A stretch of DNA of 64,000 nt from JACVRW01 sp038323835 (GTDB taxonomy: Bacteria > Actinomycetota > Thermoleophilia > Solirubrobacterales > Thermoleophilaceae). Both the position numbers and the translations under genes were made by a program. Below the pieces are notes generated by a model. That model searched no databases, had not been told where the DNA came from, and saw only the letters and a program-made list of their open reading frames with translations. Below, in pieces: positions 59,322 to 64,000 of the stretch (position 1 is the first letter of the stretch; each line of letters begins with the position of its first letter). The DNA lies in contig JBBQHI010000013.1 of the NCBI GenBank assembly GCA_038323835.1, positions 18,503 to 82,502 on the forward strand. The letters are read 5' to 3'.

Positions 59322-60107
59322 TCACAGGTTGAGCGGGGCGCCCATCGCGTGGAACCCGCCGTCCACGTGCAGCACCTCGCCGCTCACCCCGCGCGAGAGG
59401 TCGGAGAGCAGGAAGCACACCGCGTCGGCCACCGGGGAGGCGTCGCCCGTGTCCCATCCCAGCGGGGCCTGGGCGCTCCAGCTCGAGGCCAGCCGGTCGA
59501 AGCCGGGGATCCCCCCGGCCGCGGGCGTGGACACCGGGCCGGCGGCCACCAGGTTCACGCGCACGCCGCGCGGGCCGAGGTCACGGGCGAGGTAGCGCGA
59601 CACCCCCTCGAGCGCCGCCTTGGCCACGCCCATCCAGTCGTACACCGGCCAGGCCACCGAGCCGTCGAAGGTGAGGCCCACCACGCTCGAGCCCGCGGGC
59701 ATCAGCGGAGAGAGCCCGGCGGCCAGCTCCTTGAAGGAGAACGCGCTGACCCGGAAGGCCTCCGCCGCCGACTCGGCCGGGGCGTCGAGGAACCCGCCCC
59801 CGAGCGCGTCCGCGGGCGCGAAGGCCACCGCGTGGAGGACGCCGTCCACCTGTCCGAAGCGGGACTCCAGCTCCGTGCGCAGGGCGGCGAGGTCGGAGCC
59901 GGAGGTCACGTCCAGCTCCAGCACGTCGGGCGGTTCGGGGAGCTTCGCCGCCGCCCGTTCGGTGAGGCGCCGCGCCCGGCCGAAGCTGGTGAGCACCACC
60001 GTGGCCCCTAGCTCCTGCGCGCGGGTGGCGGCCGCGAAGGCGATGCTCCCCCGGGTCAGGACCCCTGTGATCACGAGCCGCTTGCCCTCGAGCAGGGCGC
60101 CGCTCAT
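59322..60107 (-). CDS. fabI: Enoyl-ACP reductase FabI (InhA-like)
   Basis: A 261-residue short-chain dehydrogenase that completes each fatty-acid elongation cycle. KRLVITGVLTRGSIAFAAA (NADH site) and the YDWMGVAKAALEGVSRY catalytic Tyr/Lys in YxxMGxxK spacing are those of InhA-type FabI, the isoniazid target in mycobacteria. The GGxxAxGxxxxxxDGG helix cap is present near the C terminus (VDGGFHAMGA). It overlaps fabF by four bases. Confidence 0.92.
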   Translation of the reverse strand: MSGALLEGKRLVITGVLTRGSIAFAAATRAQELGATVVLTSFGRARRLTERAAAKLPEPPDVLELDVTSGSDLAALRTELESRFGQVDGVLHAVAFAPADALGGGFLDAPAESAAEAFRVSAFSFKELAAGLSPLMPAGSSVVGLTFDGSVAWPVYDWMGVAKAALEGVSRYLARDLGPRGVRVNLVAAGPVSTPAAGGIPGFDRLASSWSAQAPLGWDTGDASPVADAVCFLLSDLSRGVSGEVLHVDGGFHAMGAPLNL

Positions 60108-61303
60108 GGCGCCTCGATGCAGAGCACGGCGTTGTGACCGCCGAAGCCGAAGGCGTTCGAGATCCCCACCACCGGGCCCTCGCCGCTCTCGAGCGGGCGG
60201 GCCTCACGGGGCACGTAGTCCAGGTCGAGCCCCTCGTCGGGCTCCTCGTAGTTCAGCGTCGGCGGAGCGATCCGGTCGCGCAGCGCGAGCAGTGTGGCCA
60301 CGGCCTCCACGGCGCCCGCGGCGCCCAGGAGATGCCCGATCGCCGACTTCAGCGAGCTCACCGGGGTGGACCGGGCGCTGTCCCCGAGCGCCGTCTTCAG
60401 CGCCTCGGTCTCCGCCCGATCGTTGAGCGGCGTGGACGTGCCGTGAGCGTTCACGTAGGCCAAGTCCGCCGGGCTCACGCCCGCGTCCTCCAGCGCCAGC
60501 CGGACCGCCCGGGCCGCGCCGCTGCCGCCGGGCTCGGGAGCGGTCAGGTGGTAGGCGTCGGAGGTGGACGCGTAGCCCGCCAGCCTTCCGAGCACGCACG
60601 CTCCGCGCTCACGCGCCACGGAGGCCTCCTCCAGCACCAGCACGCCCGCCCCCTCGCCCAGGATGAACCCGTCGCGACGCCGGTCGAACGGGCGCGAGAT
60701 GCCCACCTTGGACAGCGCCTCCATCTTCCCGAAGCCAGCCAGCGTAAGCGGGGTGAGGGTGGACTCGGTGCCGCCCGCCACGGCCTGGTCGGCGTCACCG
60801 TAGGCAATCAGCCGAGCGGCGATCCCGATCGCGTGCGCGCCCGCAGCGCACGCGGACACGGTGCCGAACGACTGCCCGCGCAGGCCGTACTTCATGGCCG
60901 TGACGCCACTGGCCGCGTTGGCCATCAGGATCGGGATCCCGAGCGGCGAGACCTTGTCGGGCCCGCGCTCCTGCATGATCGTGTGCTGCTCCTCGATCGT
61001 GGTGATGCCGCCGATCCCGGTGCCGATGATGCACGCGCAGCGGTCCGGGTCCCCGGTGGGGCCCTCGTCCCAGCCGGCATCGGCCAGCGCCTCGCCCGCC
61101 GCGGTGAGCGCGAGTTGCGTGAAGCGGTCCGAGCGCCGGACCTCCTTCACGGACAGGTGCTCGCGGGGATCGAACTCATCGCAGCGGCCGAGCCCGTCCT
61201 CGATCCCGGACCGGCCGGCCGTCCAGCGCTCGTGCAGCGTCCTCGCCCCGACGCCCAGCGGGGTGACCGCCCCGACGCCGGTGATCACCACGTCGCGCTT
61301 CAC
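60104..61303 (-). CDS. fabF: 3-oxoacyl-ACP synthase II
   Basis: A 399-residue condensing enzyme of the elongation cycle. The active-site Cys is in VSACAAGAHAIG, and the two histidines are in AHGTSTPLNDRAE and GHLLGAAGAVE (with the preceding Lys-Ser-Ala). The C-terminal NAFGFGGHNAVL is typical of FabF. It overlaps both fabI and acpP by four bases, a tight translational chain. No fabH or fabD is present in the window, so initiation genes are elsewhere. Confidence 0.95.
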   Translation of the reverse strand: MKRDVVITGVGAVTPLGVGARTLHERWTAGRSGIEDGLGRCDEFDPREHLSVKEVRRSDRFTQLALTAAGEALADAGWDEGPTGDPDRCACIIGTGIGGITTIEEQHTIMQERGPDKVSPLGIPILMANAASGVTAMKYGLRGQSFGTVSACAAGAHAIGIAARLIAYGDADQAVAGGTESTLTPLTLAGFGKMEALSKVGISRPFDRRRDGFILGEGAGVLVLEEASVARERGACVLGRLAGYASTSDAYHLTAPEPGGSGAARAVRLALEDAGVSPADLAYVNAHGTSTPLNDRAETEALKTALGDSARSTPVSSLKSAIGHLLGAAGAVEAVATLLALRDRIAPPTLNYEEPDEGLDLDYVPREARPLESGEGPVVGISNAFGFGGHNAVLCIEAP

Positions 61304-61548
61304 GAGAGCTTCTGCATCACCAGGTCCACCGCCTGCCGGACGGTCTTGATCTTCTCCAGGTCCTCGGCGCCGAGCTTGACCCCGTACTCGTCCTCCACGA
61401 TCTGGGCCAGCTCCACCAGGTCGAGCGAGTCCACGTCCAGGGACTCGAAGTCGGCGTCGGGCCCGATCTGGTCGGGCTCGGCCCCGAACTCCTCGAGCGC
61501 GGCGAACACCCGCTGCTCGAGCACTTCCCTCGTCACTGTGGTCGACAC
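61300..61548 (-). CDS. acpP: Acyl carrier protein
   Basis: An 82-residue acyl carrier protein. The phosphopantetheine serine is in ESLDVDSLDLVELAQ (DSL). The protein is acidic with the usual four helices. The GTG start has a strong ribosome site (AAAGGAGG) five bases upstream. It is placed between fabG and fabF. Confidence 0.95.
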   Translation of the reverse strand: MSTTVTREVLEQRVFAALEEFGAEPDQIGPDADFESLDVDSLDLVELAQIVEDEYGVKLGAEDLEKIKTVRQAVDLVMQKLS

Positions 61549-61564
61549 TGCGTCCTCCTTTGGT

Positions 61565-62317
61565 TCAGGCGGTCAGGCCGCCGTCCACGGTCAGCACTGT
61601 CCCGGTCACGTAGCTCGCGTCATCGGACGCCAGGAAGCGCACGCACGCGGCCACCTCCTCCGGGGTACCCAGTCGGCGGGCCGGCACCAACTCAAGCAGG
61701 CGCGGATCCACGCCGGTGGTCATGTCCGTCTCCACGAAGCCGGGAGCCACCGCGTTGACGGTAATGCCGCGCCGGGCGACCTCGGCGGCCACGGTCTTGG
61801 TGAAGGCCACGAGCCCGGCCTTGGCGGCGGCGTAGTTGGCCTGGCCCGGGCTGGCCCGCTGGCCCACCACCGAGGCGACGTTGATCACCCGCCCGTAGCG
61901 CGCTCGCATCATGGCCCGCAGCGCGCGCCGGGTGGTGCGGAAGGCCGCGGAGAGGTTCGTGTCCAGCACGCGCTGCCACTCCTCGTCCTCCATTGCCGGC
62001 GAGAGGTTGTCGGCGCGGACCCCGGCGTTGTTCACGAGCACCAGCACGGGCGCCCCCAGCTCCTCCTCGGCCCGGGCCAGCAGGGGGTCCGCAGCCGCCG
62101 GATCGGACACGTCGGCCCGCAGCGCCACCGCCCGCCCGCCCGCGGCCACGATCTCCTCAACCACGGCGTCCGCGGCATCACTCCGCTCCACGTAGTTCAC
62201 GCCCACGGGGCGGCCGTCCGCTGCGAGCGTGCGCGCGATCGCCGCGCCGATCCCCCGCGACGCCCCGGTCACGAGCGCGGCGCCCCGTGGCGCCGCCTGC
62301 TGTTCCTCTGTTGACAT
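61565..62317 (-). CDS. fabG: 3-oxoacyl-ACP reductase
   Basis: A 250-residue short-chain dehydrogenase that reduces 3-oxoacyl-ACP with NADPH. The Rossmann motif is TGASRGIGAAIARTLA, NNAGVRAD follows, and the catalytic Ser-Tyr-Lys are in NVASVVGQRASPGQANYAAAKAGL. It is the first gene of the fab run; a GATACT box and a GGGAGG ribosome site lie upstream on the minus strand, so this message has a leader, unlike many here. Confidence 0.93.
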   Translation of the reverse strand: MSTEEQQAAPRGAALVTGASRGIGAAIARTLAADGRPVGVNYVERSDAADAVVEEIVAAGGRAVALRADVSDPAAADPLLARAEEELGAPVLVLVNNAGVRADNLSPAMEDEEWQRVLDTNLSAAFRTTRRALRAMMRARYGRVINVASVVGQRASPGQANYAAAKAGLVAFTKTVAAEVARRGITVNAVAPGFVETDMTTGVDPRLLELVPARRLGTPEEVAACVRFLASDDASYVTGTVLTVDGGLTA

Positions 62318-62398
62318 CGCTTCGCTCGGCCTCCCAGCCGGCCAGTATCACGAACGTCGGGGCCGCCGGCGGGCCGTGACTGGGAAAGTGCAGCCACC

Positions 62399-63058
62399 GT
62401 GGTCCGCCTGTTTCGCGCCCGCTGGTCCACCAACGTCGAGCGCGTGGCGCTCGCCCTCGCGCACAAGGGGGTGGAGGTCGAGTCGGTGTGGATCGACTAC
62501 GCCGACCGCGCGCCGGTGGTCGAGGTCTCGGGCCAGCCGCTCGTGCCGGTGCTGGACGACGACGGCGTGGTGGTGGCGGACTCCCACCGCATCCTGCGCC
62601 ATCTCGAGGCCACCCGGCCCGAGCCCCCGCTCTTCCCACGCGAACCGGCGCCCCGGGCGCACGTCGACCTGTTCATGGAATGGTTCGAGCAGGTCTGGAA
62701 GCCGGCGCCGAACGCGATCGAGGACGAGCTCTCCGGTGCCGCCCCGGACCGGGGGGTGGTGGCCGCGCAGGCCGGACGCATGGATGCGTGGCTCGATTTC
62801 TTCGAGGACATGCTCGAGGGAGGAGCGCAGCCCGGGCGTCGGCCGGGCGAGCACCGGACCCTGGTTTACGGAGGAGGGCTCCTGGGCCCGTTCTCCGCCG
62901 CCGACTGCGTGGCCTTCCCCTTCCTGAAGTTCGCCGCCGGACGCGACCCGGCTGACGACGAGCTCTTTCACCGCGTGCTGGACGAGCACCAGTCGGTGGT
63001 GGGGCGTCCGCGACTCGCGGCATGGATCGAGCACGTGGACGCGCGGCCGCGGGCCTGA
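62399..63058 (+). CDS. Glutathione S-transferase-like protein with an in-frame repeat insertion
   Basis: A 219-residue GST-fold protein. The N-terminal thioredoxin-like domain has RLFRARWSTNVERVALALAHKGVEVE and the LVPVLDDDGVVVADSHRIL loop. The helical domain has the capping box FSAADCVAFPFLKFAA. Between the two halves of the helical domain, bases 62818-62860 are a palindromic repeat copy read in frame as GGAQPGRRPGEHRT, about a dozen residues that do not fit the fold and may be a tolerated loop. Mycothiol rather than glutathione may be the partner. The start is a GTG. Confidence 0.8.
   Translation: MVRLFRARWSTNVERVALALAHKGVEVESVWIDYADRAPVVEVSGQPLVPVLDDDGVVVADSHRILRHLEATRPEPPLFPREPAPRAHVDLFMEWFEQVWKPAPNAIEDELSGAAPDRGVVAAQAGRMDAWLDFFEDMLEGGAQPGRRPGEHRTLVYGGGLLGPFSAADCVAFPFLKFAAGRDPADDELFHRVLDEHQSVVGRPRLAAWIEHVDARPRA
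62818..62860 (+). repeat. Dispersed palindromic repeat, copy K (inside a gene)
   Basis: Forward copy GGGAGGAGCGCA, stem GCCCGGGC-GTC-GGCCGGGC (one mismatch), GAGCACCGGACC. It lies within the GST-like coding sequence and keeps its frame open. Confidence 0.75.
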
Positions 63059-63065
63059 CCCGGCT

Positions 63066-63671
63066 TTAAACGGTGAGGCCCAGGCGCTCCGCCCGCTGGA
63101 CCGCCTCGGTGCGGTTGCGCACATGGAGCTTTCGGTACACCGCGCTCGTGTGCTCCTTCACCGTGTGCGGGGAGAGGAACAGCCGGTCGGCGATCTCGCG
63201 GTTTGTCTTTCCCGACGCCATCAGCGCGAGCACCTCCCGCTCGCGCTCCGACAGCGGCGCCGAGGGCTGCTCGGGGCGCGGCGCGAACACGGTGAGCCCG
63301 CGGCCCACGTCGCGCACCGCCGCGGCCACGTCCTGGGCGGAGCGGTCCTTGGAGATGAAGCCCGACGCGCCCGCCGCCCGCGCCGCCTGAGGGGAGATCC
63401 AGCCCGCGCCGGAGATGAGCAGCACACGCGTGCCGGGCGACTCGCGGCGGATGGCCTCGCATACCTCGACCCCGGACTCCTCGCCCAGGAACAGGTCCAC
63501 GAGCGCGACGTGCGGCTCGTAGCGGCGCGCCAGGGCCAGCGCCTCGTCCACCCCCGTGGCCGAAAGGCAGCGCTCCACCCAGGGCTGCTCGGCGAGCAGC
63601 AGCCGGAAGCCCCAGTGCACCACGTCGTGGTCGTCCACCACCAGCACGCGCAGGTTGCGCTCGGGGCTCAC
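63066..63671 (-). CDS. NarL/LuxR-family response regulator
   Basis: A 201-residue two-domain regulator. The receiver has DDHD, the phospho-aspartate in ALVDLFLGEESG and the conserved Lys in SGFISKDRSA. The LuxR-type HTH reads LSEREREVLALMASGKTNREIADRLFLSPHTVKEHTSAVYRKL. Its start overlaps the histidine kinase gene by four bases, so it is that kinase's partner. What it controls is not shown. Confidence 0.93.
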   Translation of the reverse strand: MSPERNLRVLVVDDHDVVHWGFRLLLAEQPWVERCLSATGVDEALALARRYEPHVALVDLFLGEESGVEVCEAIRRESPGTRVLLISGAGWISPQAARAAGASGFISKDRSAQDVAAAVRDVGRGLTVFAPRPEQPSAPLSEREREVLALMASGKTNREIADRLFLSPHTVKEHTSAVYRKLHVRNRTEAVQRAERLGLTV

Positions 63672-64000
63672 TCGCCCTCTGCCTCGTCCTCGTGGTCGTT
63701 GTCGCGCAGCGGCATCACCAGGCGCACGCGCCAGTCGTCGCCGTCGGGCCCGAACTCCACGAACCCGCCACGCTGAAGTGCCTCCACCGCAGCGAGCCGC
63801 AGGCCCATTCCCGTGCCTCGGGTGCTGCGCACCGCGCCGTCGTTGCGGACCTCGAGCGCAAACGTGTCCGCGGTGACCTTCACGTCCACCTCCACCCGCG
63901 TCGGCCGTGCGTGCTTGCGCGCGTTGCGCAGCGCCTCCGCGAGCACGGACTGGGCGATCGGCTCGAGATCGGGCGGCACCTCCATGTCATCGGGCCAGCG
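63668..64000 (-). CDS. Histidine kinase, C-terminal ATPase domain (runs off the window)
   Basis: The last 110 or so residues of a NarX/DesK-type sensor kinase. The N-box is EALRNARKHARPTRVEV, the G-box GTGMGLRLAAVEALQRGG. The phospho-acceptor and sensor parts lie right of the window. It ends in an acidic tail (DNDHEDEAEGE) and overlaps the response regulator start. Confidence 0.88.
   Translation of the reverse strand, partial: RWPDDMEVPPDLEPIAQSVLAEALRNARKHARPTRVEVDVKVTADTFALEVRNDGAVRSTRGTGMGLRLAAVEALQRGGFVEFGPDGDDWRVRLVMPLRDNDHEDEAEGE

Overview
The window looks like chromosome of a very GC-rich actinomycete, most likely class Thermoleophilia (Solirubrobacterales and relatives). This is an inference from gene content and order: a radA-disA-carD-ispD-PHP-ispF run near cysS-rlmB and a SigH-like sigma factor, a dusB-greA-lysS-clpC run, F420-type and acyl-CoA chemistry, an aerobic formylglycine-generating enzyme, and many leaderless start sites preceded by TAnnnT. 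No phage, IS element, CRISPR array or rRNA is visible. The only RNA gene found is a tRNA-Thr(UGU).

Layout. 1-9.7 kb: a lipoprotein fragment, a cupredoxin, the formylglycine enzyme, two decayed small genes (SHOCT and PLDc_N types), glutamate decarboxylase, a tightly overlapped cytochrome bd operon (60-aa protein, cydA, cydB, aldose-epimerase-like), an HD-GYP protein, the pspA/pspAA stress pair and a hotdog thioesterase. 9.9-23.5 kb: a CtaG-like protein and a lipid catabolism block (four acyl-CoA dehydrogenases, thiolase, 3-hydroxyacyl-CoA dehydrogenase, GST-like and LLM oxidoreductases) with a Ser/Thr kinase. The first dehydrogenase and the thiolase share a 16-bp palindromic operator. 23.5-34.6 kb: CorC-like protein, pterin dehydratase, BtuF-like protein, rhomboid, two ECF sigma factors with partners, a PlsC-GpsA fusion, tRNA-Thr and cell-envelope proteins. 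34.6-47.6 kb: SigH-like factor, rlmB, cysS, amidase, ispF, PHP phosphatase, ispD, carD, disA, radA, an exonuclease/GIY-YIG fusion, and an AraC/VOC pair. 47.6-51.6 kb: CDGSH protein, P450 and a large delta-60/RTX secreted protein. 51.6-62.3 kb: a long minus-strand run clpC, lysS, greA, dusB, a DUF559 protein, coaX, fabI, fabF, acpP, fabG. The window ends in a GST-like gene and a NarL-type response regulator with the 3' end of its histidine kinase.

Most unusual signals. (1) A dispersed palindromic repeat of about 42 bp occurs about 14 times. Its stem changes in compensating pairs, one copy is nested inside another, two are in tandem at a stop codon, and one lies in frame inside a protein gene. 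(2) At least 16 genes have a TAnnnT box 6-9 bases before the start codon, implying widespread leaderless transcription. (3) carD appears to start at ATT. (4) The PlsC-GpsA fusion has lost the catalytic lysine of its dehydrogenase half.
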